From contig VFJS01000061.1 of NCBI GenBank assembly GCA_009885955.1, positions 1 through 64,000 of the forward strand: 64,000 nucleotides of DNA, in the 5' to 3' direction. This document shows positions 54,640-63,718 of this stretch, in pieces. How positions within the stretch are numbered: the stretch's first letter is position 1; each line of letters starts with the position of its first letter. The stretch comes from Spirochaetia bacterium (GTDB lineage: Bacteria > Spirochaetota > UBA4802 > UBA5550). The notes below the pieces were generated by a model. That model was not told the origin of the DNA, searched no databases, and was given only the letters and a program-made list of their open reading frames with translations. The position numbers were made by a program, and so were the translations under genes.

Positions 54640-55623
54640 TCAACCGTCCATGAGATCGTCAATAATTTCGATAAGGCCGGTTATATTTTTTTTGTCAACG
54701 GCCGATATTGCAAGCAGTTTATTGCCTTCTAATATTAAAATTCTCTCATTAAGCTCCTCTTCATCAAGGAGGTCCGACTTTGTAAGGATGATATAGCCCG
54801 GCTTTTTCAGAAGTTCGCCATTGTAAAACCCCAGCTCCGATTTCAGGAGCTCAAGGTTGTAGAGGAGGTCATCGCCTGTGCATTCAATAAGGTAAAGAAT
54901 TACCTTCACCCTTTCAATATGCTGGAGAAATGAGAGGCCCAGCCCATGGCCCTTGTGGGCCCCTTCAATGATTCCTGGAATATCGGCTATCCGGTAGGGC
55001 TTCCCGCCCCGTCCCTCAATGATGCCCAGGTTGGGGATCAGTGTTGTGAAAGGGTAATTTCCAATCTTCGGCCTGGCATTGGTAAGAATAGAAAGCAATG
55101 TGGATTTTCCCGAATTGGGCAGGCCCACAAGCCCTATATCAGCAATTAATTTCAGGTTCAGGGTTATGAGGATCTCTTCTGTTTTTATCCCGGGCTGCGC
55201 GAACCTGGGAGTTTGAAAAGTCGACGACTTAAAAAAGGCGTTCCCCTTTCCTCCTATTCCCCCTTCTGCTGCAAGGTACCTGGTATTTTCATCGACCAGG
55301 TCAACAAGGATATCCCCGGACTCAGCATTGATGATCTGGGTTCCCGGAGGGATTTTTACAACAAGATCATTCCCGTCGTGGCCTGTCCTGTTTGCGCCCA
55401 TGCCGTGCATGCCGTTGCCCGCCTGGTAGATCCTGTTCTTGGAAAAATGGGAAAGGTTGTGGAGGTTCATGTTCGTTTCAAAATAGACGCCCCCCCCCTT
55501 GCCTCCGTCGCCGCCGTCGGGCCCCCCCTTGGGCATATACTTCTCCCTCATGAAGGAGACAGAGCCCGGTCCGCCGTTTCCCGCCTTCACCCGTATGGTT
55601 ATGGTATCTGTGAATTTTGCCAA
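54640..55623 (-). CDS. obgE: Obg/CgtA GTPase
   Basis: The 327-residue protein has the glycine-rich Obg domain (MREKYMPKGGPDGGDGGKGG) in residues 25-45 and the GTPase domain with P-loop GLPNSGKST (167-175), DIPGIIEGAHKGHGLG (G3) and TKSDL. It lacks the C-terminal OCT domain. It assists 50S ribosome assembly. The start is TTG with GGGAG eight bases upstream. It lies between rpmA and proB. Confidence 0.96.
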   Translation of the reverse strand: MAKFTDTITIRVKAGNGGPGSVSFMREKYMPKGGPDGGDGGKGGGVYFETNMNLHNLSHFSKNRIYQAGNGMHGMGANRTGHDGNDLVVKIPPGTQIINAESGDILVDLVDENTRYLAAEGGIGGKGNAFFKSSTFQTPRFAQPGIKTEEILITLNLKLIADIGLVGLPNSGKSTLLSILTNARPKIGNYPFTTLIPNLGIIEGRGGKPYRIADIPGIIEGAHKGHGLGLSFLQHIERVKVILYLIECTGDDLLYNLELLKSELGFYNGELLKKPGYIILTKSDLLDEEELNERILILEGNKLLAISAVDKKNITGLIEIIDDLMDG

Positions 55624-55696
55624 TATATGACTCCCAAAATAGAAGGCGAGGTCTAAGAACCTCGCCTTCGCAGATAATCAAAATATAAATAGCCTG

Positions 55697-55960
55697 TCAG
55701 ACTGCAGGTGCAGGATACACGGAAACTTTCTTTCTCCTTTTATCGAGCCTCTCAAAGGTGACAAAACCGGTTATTGTGGCAAAAAGGGTATCGTCGCTCC
55801 CCCTGCCCACATTGTTGCCGGGGTGGATCTTGGTTCCCCTCTGCCTCACGATTATTGTTCCCGCATTAATAAGCTGGCCTCCGAATCTCTTTACACCCAG
55901 CCTCTGGGAATTCGAATCCCTGCCGTTTCTTGTTGAGCCGCCGCCCTTCTTGTGTGCCAT
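55697..55960 (-). CDS. rpmA: 50S ribosomal protein L27
   Basis: The 87-residue protein begins [16 protein letters not shown] and contains the L27 signature [14 protein letters not shown]. There is no N-terminal extension for Prp cleavage: the ATG is preceded by an in-frame TAA. AGGAG is six bases upstream. It lies between prp and obgE. Confidence 0.97.
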   Translation of the reverse strand: MAHKKGGGSTRNGRDSNSQRLGVKRFGGQLINAGTIIVRQRGTKIHPGNNVGRGSDDTLFATITGFVTFERLDKRRKKVSVYPAPAV

Positions 55961-55972
55961 TGTAATCTCCTG

Positions 55973-56347
55973 TTATACTTTGACGGCTTTATCATCAAAA
56001 TGTATTTCCATGATGCCGTCGTTGTTTTTTAATATTTCCATCAGGCCGATGAGAAGGAGCCCCGCTATTGTTTCGAGCTTAATCATCTTTTCAATCCCCA
56101 GGCCTGTTATGCTGAATTCGCTGCTTATGTATCCGTCCCTGATTGTCAGATCCTGTTCTATTTCAGCTATCCTGGATATTCCGGCCACTGCAGTCTGTGC
56201 CAGAACCGAAACCGCCGCGCAAACCAGGTCTTCACCCTTTTTCCCTGTGCCGGAATGGCCTTCAACCCGTATACCTGCAGCCTTTGACCTGTCCTTAAAT
56301 CCTATACCCCTGTCAAAATAGATATTTGAAAATTGTATCTTAATCAA
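55973..56347 (-). CDS. prp: Prp ribosomal-processing cysteine protease (YsxB/DUF464)
   Basis: The 124-residue protein has the catalytic His in the GHSG motif (VEGHSGTG) and the Cys in LVCAAVSVLAQT, with the usual order and spacing. In Firmicutes Prp removes an N-terminal extension of L27. Here L27 has no such extension, so its substrate is unclear. The start is likely a TTG at 56347, since an in-frame stop lies just upstream. Confidence 0.92.
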   Translation of the reverse strand: MIKIQFSNIYFDRGIGFKDRSKAAGIRVEGHSGTGKKGEDLVCAAVSVLAQTAVAGISRIAEIEQDLTIRDGYISSEFSITGLGIEKMIKLETIAGLLLIGLMEILKNNDGIMEIHFDDKAVKV

Positions 56348-56368
56348 GCTTCATCAATATGAAGGGTT

Positions 56369-56683
56369 TCAGCTTACCGCAACACTGCTGATCTTTATCT
56401 GCGACAGGTCCTGGCGGTGCCCCATGGTTTTCATGTAGTTCTTTCTCTTCTTGAATTTTGCCCCGAAGACCTTCTTTCCCCTGATGTCGCCGAGGACCTT
56501 CGCCTCGATCTTCACATTTGCCAGGTAGGGCTGGCCGATAAGAACCTTTTCCCCGTCTGCCAGGAGGAGCACCTTGTCAAAGGTTATATCCTGCTCCTTC
56601 TGGATATTCAATTTATCAACGCTTATTACCGCGTCGTTCTCCACCCTGTACTGTTTACCGCTTATTTCAACAATTGCATACAT
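56369..56683 (-). CDS. rplU: 50S ribosomal protein L21
   Basis: The 104-residue protein begins MYAIVEISGKQYRVE and has KVFGAKFKKRKNYMKTMGHRQ, the conserved L21 tail. AAGGATT precedes the ATG. It is the first gene of rplU-prp-rpmA-obgE-proB, followed by prp after 21 bases. Confidence 0.98.
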   Translation of the reverse strand: MYAIVEISGKQYRVENDAVISVDKLNIQKEQDITFDKVLLLADGEKVLIGQPYLANVKIEAKVLGDIRGKKVFGAKFKKRKNYMKTMGHRQDLSQIKISSVAVS

Positions 56684-56792
56684 AATCCTTATCTAAACCT
56701 CTTTAATTATAAAAAAATCATACGGCATGGCGCTATTCAGGAAACCGAGGGAGACTTACCTGAAGCTCCTATTGCTTTTCCACCCTTTCGTC

Positions 56793-56866
56793 TGGGCCCA
56801 CAAGGAATTGAACCTTGGACCCCCTGATTATGAGTCAGATGCTCTAACCAACTGAGCTATGGGCCC
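56793..56866 (-). tRNA. tRNA with CAT anticodon (Ile2 or elongator Met)
   Basis: The reverse strand folds into a 74-base tRNA: acceptor GGGCCCA/TGGGCCC, D arm with GCTCAGTTGGTTAGAGC, anticodon loop CTCATAA with CAT, a GGTTCAATTCC T arm and discriminator A; CCA is not encoded. CAT can read Met or, with lysidine, Ile. The GGGCCCA acceptor resembles many Ile2 tRNAs, but I cannot tell reliably by eye. Confidence 0.93.
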
Positions 56867-57390
56867 TGAAACCATATAGAGTGCCATCTATCATAATACA
56901 CGACTTTCTGTCAAGAAAATTTACAACATGGAGAAAATTGAGGCACTTATTTATAATGCAGAATATAAAAACACGGCTACTATAACCATTGGCACTCTGA
57001 TTTTCTTCATTATTGTTTAATCTATCAACAGATTAATTTTTTTAAGATAAAATTTATTAAAATTAATAGTTTAAAAATCGGCTGATTCAATCATTACAAC
57101 GATATCAATGTCGCTATCATCTTTCATTTATTCGCGGGCAGCAGATCCGAAAAGACCAAGACGTATTAAATGATATTTATTTCCGTATGCTATGATAAAA
57201 TTTTTAGATTGTCGAGTATTTCATTTTTTTCCATATCATTATTCCTGTATTATTCTTCATGATAGGAATCTGCACAAATAAATGATAAAAACAGATCCCG
57301 AAAATCGTTAAAAAAAATAGAAAGTATTTAATAAAACCCTATTCAAGAGACAGAATAAAAGTACTCTGCCTTAAAATTTATAAAAAAGTT
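56867..57390. other. AT-rich intergenic region with a decayed gene
   Basis: This 524-base stretch contains the remnant nucleotidyltransferase described separately (57071-57234). The rest is AT-rich without convincing coding frames. Confidence 0.6.
57071..57234 (-). pseudogene. decayed MNT-type nucleotidyltransferase fragment
   Basis: Reading the reverse strand from an ATG at 57234 gives MEKNEILDNLKIL, then a frameshift near 57205, then a frame with AYGNKYHLIRLGLFGSAARE, an in-frame TAA, and MKDDSDIDIVVMIES before a stop at 57071. GLFGSAAR...DDSDID is the MNT/nucleotidyltransferase antitoxin core. Frameshift, internal stop and truncation show a broken gene. MNT genes often pair with a HEPN toxin, which is not seen. 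Confidence 0.8.
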
Positions 57391-57942
57391 TTAAAATCCT
57401 CTAAATTCTTTTCTTTTATCTTTATTTTGATCGGCTTCTCGTCTTTTTGCAATTTCTCTATCTTCATACATTATACAATTTTTTTGATATACATTACCAA
57501 TACCAAGCAAACATTGAGATGCTTCTAATCTATATTTAATGGTATCCCATCCACACCATTCTACATTTCCCAAATTATCAAACTCACATTTAAAAGGATT
57601 ACCATATTTTTCTTTTAAATATGATAAAAATTGATCCCATTCACTTGAAGACATCTGTATCATCTCAACACGAATTGAATATAGTTCATTCTCGTAAAAA
57701 TATAATCTTATCTCATTAACCTTTTTATCATTTATTTCTATTTGAATTGAAATAAATTTATTATCAACATAAACCCTGTTTTCAAATTTTGAATAGTTTT
57801 TTTTAATTTCCCCTAATACTTTTTCTTTGGAATCCCCAATAATAAATTCTTTATATCCAAAATTACTTCTTTTGTTTTCTGATGAAAATAAAGTTATGCT
57901 GAAAAATGAAATTCCCATCAATATTAATATAATTTTTCTCAT
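57391..57942 (-). CDS. secreted protein of unknown function
   Basis: From the ATG at 57942 (GGGGG three bases upstream) the protein has 183 residues with a signal peptide (MRKIILILMGISFFSITLF) and ends in a charged tail. Two short segments suggest a repeated beta-helix-type fold, and it has two Cys. The frame is AT-rich and extends to 57999, which is a less likely start. No family is recognised. Confidence 0.65.
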   Translation of the reverse strand: MRKIILILMGISFFSITLFSSENKRSNFGYKEFIIGDSKEKVLGEIKKNYSKFENRVYVDNKFISIQIEINDKKVNEIRLYFYENELYSIRVEMIQMSSSEWDQFLSYLKEKYGNPFKCEFDNLGNVEWCGWDTIKYRLEASQCLLGIGNVYQKNCIMYEDREIAKRREADQNKDKRKEFRGF

Positions 57943-58391
57943 GTTCCCCCTATAAAAAATAATAATTGAAAATGATAGATGACCTTGCTCCCGAATCATA
58001 GACAGAAAGAATCCCCATCTGATGCTTCATTCATGCAAGATTGCATCAATAATTTCTAAAAAAATCATCATAACCATTTTTTTTAACTATTATTCTAACC
58101 GTAATATGACTTATTAGCATCCCTCACATTCATAAACTGATATTCTAATTTTAGCTCACTATATAATACCTCGACTATTCAAAATTTTCGCTGTTGGTTA
58201 TTGGTTTTTTATAATATTTGTGTATAGAATATAAATTGCCCTTTTGGATATAAGATACAAATTCCATTTTCTATCAGTTCCTGTAATTATTCTATAAAAT
58301 ATATTTTATGACAATCACAAATAATAAAATTAATGTTTTTCAATAATTCTTCGAATTATCGATTAAAATCATCACTCTCACCCAGAAAAAT
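57943..58391. other. AT-rich intergenic region
   Basis: This stretch of about 450 bases has no supported gene and no obvious palindromes. Its low GC content matches the neighbouring accessory genes. Confidence 0.55.
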
Positions 58392-59054
58392 TCACTCTAC
58401 TCCCGCAATTTTTAATATCCCTTTTCGAAAACATTGAAAACTTGGAGATCGGTTTTCCACTACATTAATGTGAGGTGTGATATTTCTTGCCCATTCATGT
58501 TTCAAGGAACCGATCACATGATATGGCTTATCTTTAAGCGAAGCGATCCCGCCATGATACACAGCATCGGCAAGCAATTCCCATGTTCTGCATATCGTAT
58601 CGTTTTTATAGGTATTTAATATGGCTGTTTTCACGGAAGGATAAGCTTTCATTATAGCATTGATATCCCCTAAAAGCCATGCTTCCATTTCTTCGACAGC
58701 TATACGAAATAAAGTATCTGGATGAGGATTACACGCATCTTTTAACTTTAGCAATTCCTTTTTAAAATCGATACAGTTATTTTTATCGTTATCGACAACA
58801 ACTACTACAGAAACATCTTTATATTTGATATATGTTTTTCCATAGGCAATTAATAAACGGGGAAGACGGTCAAGCAGGATACGTTTCCTCGGATTAGTTT
58901 TCCCCATTAAATTTCTGGGAATATACCCAATCCCTTTATAAGAAATAATACGATAGGTACATATATTTCCTGAAGGACCGATAATTTTACTTAGTATAAC
59001 CTGTAACATTTCTTTCCCGGAACTATCCTCAACAAGAATCTCGAGGTGCTTCAT
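58392..59054 (-). CDS. DUF4276-like TOPRIM-fold nuclease candidate
   Basis: The 220-residue protein has the TOPRIM features: LEILVEDSSGKEM with acidic Glu9, then VVVVVDNDK with Asp88 and Asp90, and EEMEAWLLGD (121-130). This set is typical of DUF4276, found next to AAA ATPases of defence islands. It starts two bases after the ATPase stop, with GGGAGG upstream. It could cut DNA or RNA when its partner senses infection; no assay evidence exists here. Confidence 0.78.
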   Translation of the reverse strand: MKHLEILVEDSSGKEMLQVILSKIIGPSGNICTYRIISYKGIGYIPRNLMGKTNPRKRILLDRLPRLLIAYGKTYIKYKDVSVVVVVDNDKNNCIDFKKELLKLKDACNPHPDTLFRIAVEEMEAWLLGDINAIMKAYPSVKTAILNTYKNDTICRTWELLADAVYHGGIASLKDKPYHVIGSLKHEWARNITPHINVVENRSPSFQCFRKGILKIAGVE

Positions 59055-59056
59055 TA

Positions 59057-60304
59057 TTACTTGTGACCTCCCTCAAGATAATCACTATACCACAAACTGC
59101 CTAATGGCAGCCCCTCTGACACCATATTTTTTATTAATGGATCATCGCTTGCCCTTCGAATTGTTGAAAAACCGTTATCTCCCTTTTCAAGTATCCATAC
59201 CTCATCAGGGCTCAATGCATCAACGAAGTATGGTTGATGTGTCGTAATAAATACCTGGGGGCTATTTATTTTACCGGTGGCATGTACCCGAAATTCATTC
59301 GCGAGCGTTTCTAACAGTTTATGGTAGAGACCGTTTTCCGGTTCTTCAATACATACAAATGGAGCCGGTTCCGGATCTTGTAAAAGTAAAAGATAACAAA
59401 ACATTTTCAATGTACCATCGGACATTTGCTGTTGTGTAAAAGGCTTCACGAAGCCTTTGTCCTTGAAAAGTAGATATAAATTATTGGTAACTTCATCTCT
59501 ATAAGTTAGAATTTCACCAATGCCTGGAATTTTTTCAGATATATCTTTAAGAATACGTTTAAAAATGATAGGGTGATTCCGTTCCAGATATTGAACTACA
59601 TTGCCCATATTATCGCCATGAAGATTCAGATGTTTTTGAATACCAGCCTGGGGAATGGTACGAGCCGCGTCGGGTGTAAAATAGCTGAGATACCAGCTCT
59701 GAATGAATTGTTTGAATTTAGTAATACGTGGGTGTTCTTTAATGTGCTCCGCAAGTGTCACGATTGCCAGCTTATAAGGATCTAACTCAATTTCAATTTG
59801 ATCAAGGTCATCCCCTTCCACGCTATCCGTACCGGTCCATGCGCGGCCTTTACCTCTTTCAAGCCATAAAAAAGACAAGGGTTGTCCTTTACTTTGTCCT
59901 TTCCGGCGCTGACGCAGACGTTCGCTTACAACAATGGGCAATTGTGTAATTTCGTCTTTATTTATATATACTTCATAGGTTATCGGTCTGTCATTCAATG
60001 ATTCACGATAATATATCGTTATTCCAATTGGATCCGTGACACCTAATGTAAATAGTTTATCGAGACCTCCTCTGTTTCGAGCATTACATGCCGTTTCAAT
60101 ATCAGTTTCCATGCAATCGGCTAAAAATCCAAGCACATCAAATATTGTACTTTTCCCCACGCCATTTTTGCCGATAACGGCAGTTAGAGGAGTTAATTGT
60201 TCGGCATCCTTCAGGTCTGGGTCCGTACCTATGCGTCCCAATGCAACATTTCTCAATGATCGGTAATTTTGTATTTTAAAACCCTCAATTAATGCCACAA
60301 TCAT
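59057..60304 (-). CDS. AAA_21-type ATPase paired with TOPRIM protein
   Basis: The 415-residue protein has Walker A GKNGVGKST (45-53), a signature-like MSDGTLKMFCYLLLL stretch, Walker B FVCIEEPENGLYH (about residue 320) and ITTHQPYFVD with a switch His, as in RecF/SMC-like COG4637 ATPases. GGAG is four bases before the ATG. Together with the DUF4276 gene it forms a two-gene unit like nuclease-ATPase phage-defence systems. Confidence 0.88.
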   Translation of the reverse strand: MIVALIEGFKIQNYRSLRNVALGRIGTDPDLKDAEQLTPLTAVIGKNGVGKSTIFDVLGFLADCMETDIETACNARNRGGLDKLFTLGVTDPIGITIYYRESLNDRPITYEVYINKDEITQLPIVVSERLRQRRKGQSKGQPLSFLWLERGKGRAWTGTDSVEGDDLDQIEIELDPYKLAIVTLAEHIKEHPRITKFKQFIQSWYLSYFTPDAARTIPQAGIQKHLNLHGDNMGNVVQYLERNHPIIFKRILKDISEKIPGIGEILTYRDEVTNNLYLLFKDKGFVKPFTQQQMSDGTLKMFCYLLLLQDPEPAPFVCIEEPENGLYHKLLETLANEFRVHATGKINSPQVFITTHQPYFVDALSPDEVWILEKGDNGFSTIRRASDDPLIKNMVSEGLPLGSLWYSDYLEGGHK

Positions 60305-60579
60305 TTATCTCCATTTAATAAACGTTATTCTTTCGGAAAAAGATTTATGGCTCCCTGGAAAAACTCCTTGATAAGGGAAGATATTCCGTTGGAAGGCTCC
60401 TTCTTTTTTTTATGATACGGTTGCAGTAGAATTTTTATAAGGAATAAATTTTAAATTTCATTTCTTACCACATACGGGTTTATTCTTCCGAATCAGGCAA
60501 TCCTTTCATCAGGCGAATCACGGCGAAGATGATTAATGATAATTAATTTTTCCTTTCATAAAAATTAATCCCCCATCAG

Positions 60580-61134
60580 CTACTCCACGGTAATTCCGGC
60601 CACATAGGGGTTCCCGAGGTTTCCCGAGCCCATTGAACTTTTCTTATTTATTTCCTCGGCATCGGAATAGGCTTCAACTATACCCACAACATGAATAATG
60701 GCAGTGATGAAGAAGAGGAGCCCTGAGACAATCACCTTTGACTGAAAGTCGGGACCCTTGTTCTGGACAAAAGACCGGTAAATGTAGTAACCGGTCACCG
60801 AGTACCCTGCCCCTGCTGCAAGGCAGAAGGCAATCCCTTTCAGGTCCTTCCTGAGGTATATCTGGCCGCCCCCGGGGATAATAAGTGAGAGCAGGCACGC
60901 AAGCCGTGGATCTTTTCTCTCACCCTTCCGGGAGCTATACCTGCTTTCCGCGGTCCGGCCTGAGACTTCAACATCTTCAGAGCCCCTGTCATCGCCCCTG
61001 AAGATCTTTTTACTCTCGTTTTTTTTCCTGGCTCCCTCCTCCTCAATTGTAAGGGGGTAGAGAGCCGGCATGAAATGGTAATTCATTAAAAACAGTATGG
61101 CTAATGTCATTGCTGAAACCCTGCTGAATCTCAT
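60580..61134 (-). CDS. small membrane protein with a DUF5683-like core
   Basis: The protein (184 residues from the ATG at 61134, with GAAGG upstream; a GTG at 61143 would overlap the ribosome site) has an N-terminal hydrophobic segment or signal, an acidic/basic middle and a C-terminal half with LSLIIPGGGQIYLRKDLKGI and two or three transmembrane helices, like the DUF5683/TM2-type proteins. It is followed by the diguanylate cyclase in the same direction upstream. Confidence 0.65.
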   Translation of the reverse strand: MRFSRVSAMTLAILFLMNYHFMPALYPLTIEEEGARKKNESKKIFRGDDRGSEDVEVSGRTAESRYSSRKGERKDPRLACLLSLIIPGGGQIYLRKDLKGIAFCLAAGAGYSVTGYYIYRSFVQNKGPDFQSKVIVSGLLFFITAIIHVVGIVEAYSDAEEINKKSSMGSGNLGNPYVAGITVE

Positions 61135-61164
61135 GTTAACCACCTTCCGATAGAGTTGTCATTT

Positions 61165-62208
61165 TCACAGGAAGGAAACCCTGTTCCTGCCGTTTTTTTT
61201 GGAGACGTAAAGTGCCCTGTCTGTCCTTGATATCAGGTCCTCCTTTACCCTGTCCGATTCAGGGTCGAGCTGGGATATGCCGATGGATATGGTAATGCCC
61301 AGTTCATCGTCGCCGTTTTTAAGCTTTACATTTGCGATGCTCTCCCGTATCCTCTCAGCTGCTATAAGGGCCTCAGTAATTTCCGTTTTGGGCATGATTA
61401 CGGCAAACTCCTCGCCGCCATACCTTGCAGCGGTGTCCGACGGCCTGATGTTTTCCATCAGGACCTGCGCGACCATTTTCAACACGCTGTCGCCGGTTAT
61501 GTGGCCGTACCTGTCATTAAAATCCTTGAAATGATCAATATCCGCCATGATGAGTGAAAGAGGCTTTTTGGTAACAAGTGACTTCTCAAAGATCTCATTA
61601 AGTGTGGCCTGAAAAAAGTGATGTATCTTCAGTTTCGTCATCATGTCCGTTGTGGCCATGTCGTAGAGCCTGGCATTGTGAATTGCTATGCCGGCAAGTG
61701 ATGCAATCTGCAGAACATAATCCATCTCCGAGGGGCTGAATTCCACCTTTTTTATGCGCTCACCGAGAATCATGATGCCGTTGAGCTCCCCCTTGCTCAC
61801 CAGCGGCACAATAAGCCCCGGGTCGAGCATTTTCAGCAGGCTGAAAGACGAGTCGGCGAGGTTGCCCTTTATCAGATCCTCCAGGGTGAAACACCTGAAT
61901 TCCCTCGCGATGAACCTCACTGTTTCAGAGAGGGATATTATTTCATATTCCGTTGTATGGTCTATTTCAAAACCCTTGTAATTTCTGTGAAGGGTGAAAT
62001 TATCAAACCCCACCCCTTTTCTAAGAAATATACCGGCTTTTAAAAGCTGCATCTGCCCCATGAGCGTAAGCAGTATAGAATCGATAAGGGTGTTATAATC
62101 AAGCGTAGAACTCAGCCCCTTGCTGATCTCCAGGATCTGCTTCAGGTCGTAAATTTTTCTTTCATACTGCTCAATTTCCACAGGCCATGTAATATTCTGT
62201 TCGGGCAT
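61165..62208 (-). CDS. GAF-domain diguanylate cyclase
   Basis: The 347-residue protein has an N-terminal coiled-coil stretch, a GAF domain (about 35-180) and a GGDEF domain (about 185-345) with active-site GGEEF (264-268) and an RPSD inhibitory site (255-258) five residues before it. It should make c-di-GMP, controlled by a ligand or signal at the GAF domain and by product inhibition. AAGGA precedes the ATG. Confidence 0.94.
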   Translation of the reverse strand: MPEQNITWPVEIEQYERKIYDLKQILEISKGLSSTLDYNTLIDSILLTLMGQMQLLKAGIFLRKGVGFDNFTLHRNYKGFEIDHTTEYEIISLSETVRFIAREFRCFTLEDLIKGNLADSSFSLLKMLDPGLIVPLVSKGELNGIMILGERIKKVEFSPSEMDYVLQIASLAGIAIHNARLYDMATTDMMTKLKIHHFFQATLNEIFEKSLVTKKPLSLIMADIDHFKDFNDRYGHITGDSVLKMVAQVLMENIRPSDTAARYGGEEFAVIMPKTEITEALIAAERIRESIANVKLKNGDDELGITISIGISQLDPESDRVKEDLISRTDRALYVSKKNGRNRVSFL

Positions 62209-62396
62209 GATATATCCTTAGTTTATGATAGAAACTGATTAAAAAATAACAGGTTTTATGAAAAAATTTATGATCCGCTCAAAGGGTATTATAATCATAT
62301 CCTTTTTATAATATCAAACTAACAATAAAAGTTTTACCTGTCAAAAAAAAATCTTAATTTCAATAATATTTTGATAAATCATCTGAAATGCCATAC
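62209..62396. other. short intergenic region between hisA and the diguanylate cyclase
   Basis: This gap is AT-rich and holds the upstream region of the diguanylate cyclase gene and the end of the his transcript. No terminator was clear. Confidence 0.4.
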
Positions 62397-63116
62397 CTAC
62401 CCTGCAAGCGCAATGGCCTCTTTGAGATCGATCCGCCTGTCGTATATTGATTTCCCCAGGATACAGCCCTTAAGGCCCATGTTCACATATTCCTTCAGTT
62501 TTTTAATATCGGAATATGACGCAATGCCTCCCGAGGCAATGAGCTCTATTCCTTTGATCTCAGTGAGGATTTTCTCAATGGTCGGAAAATTAGGGCCGCT
62601 CAGCATGCCGTCGGTTGAGATGTCGGTGTAGATTATCTCTTTTATATCGATACTGACCAGCTCTTTTATGAACTCCAGCGCGTCCAGATGGGATATATTT
62701 TTCCATCCGTGCGTAGCCACCATGGAATTTCTGGCATCTATTCCGGCAATGATGTACTTCCGGTATTTCTCAATGATCCCGCTGAACTCCGGCCGGAGCA
62801 CCACGGTGCCCAGGATTATTCTGTTAATACCGGCATCAAGGTATTTTTCCACCGATTCCATGGACCTGATTCCGCCGCCGACTTCAATCGGGATTTTCAC
62901 TGATTTTTTAATTTCAGCAATCAGATTAAAGTTTACCGTATCTCCCAGAAAGGCGCCGTCAAGATCCACAACATGGATAAGCTCAGCGCCCATGTCCTGG
63001 AACTCCCTGGCAACATCAGCCGGGCTTGTCGAATATATTGTTTCCTTCCCCGGGTCACCCTGGAGGAGCCTTACGCAGTTTCCATTCCGTATGTCGATGG
63101 CCGGGATTATGAGCAT
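62397..63116 (-). CDS. hisA: HisA, phosphoribosylformimino-AICAR isomerase
   Basis: The 239-residue TIM barrel has MLIIPAIDIRNGNCVRLLQGD at the N-terminus (split here at 20 residues: ends ...RLLQ) and YTDISTDGMLSGPN, including the catalytic Asp residues. It isomerises ProFAR in histidine synthesis. It overlaps hisH by ten bases; hisF is not in the window. Confidence 0.96.
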   Translation of the reverse strand: MLIIPAIDIRNGNCVRLLQGDPGKETIYSTSPADVAREFQDMGAELIHVVDLDGAFLGDTVNFNLIAEIKKSVKIPIEVGGGIRSMESVEKYLDAGINRIILGTVVLRPEFSGIIEKYRKYIIAGIDARNSMVATHGWKNISHLDALEFIKELVSIDIKEIIYTDISTDGMLSGPNFPTIEKILTEIKGIELIASGGIASYSDIKKLKEYVNMGLKGCILGKSIYDRRIDLKEAIALAG

Positions 63117-63718
63117 ACAAGCCCGGTAAAGTTCTCGATTATTTTAAGCCCCCAGTTATGGCTCTTTTCCGGGTGAAACTGGGCCGCGATGAGGTTTCCC
63201 TTCCCCACGATACACGGGAACCTGACCCCGTAATCAACCTCGCCCAGCATCCATGTCCTGTCCTCGATCTCGGGATAATAGGAATGAATAAAATAAAAGT
63301 AGGGATCCCCGGGAATGCCTTCGAGAAATTTTGATTTGTCCCGTATGGCAACATTGTTCCAGCCCATGTGCGGGACTTTATATCCTGCCAGGCTGAATCT
63401 CTTCACCTTCCCTTGTATGATATCCAGGCCTCTGGAAAAACCGAACTCCTCGCTTGATGAAAAAAGGAGCTGGAATCCCAGGCAGATGCCGAGGAAAAAT
63501 CCCCCTCCATGAATGAACTCCTTCAGTGGCCCGGTCCATTTCAACTCGTCCAGGTGCTTCATGGCCATTCCGAATGCCCCGTCGCCCGGCAATATGAGGG
63601 CTTTTGAGTCTTTGATAGATGCAGGGTCGTTTGAGATCCTGACCCTGCCGGTATACTTCTCAACGGCTTTCACCACAGACCTGAGATTCCCCATCCCGTA
63701 GTCAATGACCGTTATCAA
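63107..63718 (-). CDS. hisH: HisH, glutaminase subunit of IGP synthase
   Basis: The 203-residue protein is a class I glutamine amidotransferase with GICLGFQLLF (Cys79) and AAQFHPEKSHNWG carrying the His and Glu of the triad. It supplies ammonia to HisF. The start is a TTG overlapping the hisB stop. hisH and hisA are cotranscribed. Confidence 0.95.
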   Translation of the reverse strand: MITVIDYGMGNLRSVVKAVEKYTGRVRISNDPASIKDSKALILPGDGAFGMAMKHLDELKWTGPLKEFIHGGGFFLGICLGFQLLFSSSEEFGFSRGLDIIQGKVKRFSLAGYKVPHMGWNNVAIRDKSKFLEGIPGDPYFYFIHSYYPEIEDRTWMLGEVDYGVRFPCIVGKGNLIAAQFHPEKSHNWGLKIIENFTGLVCS

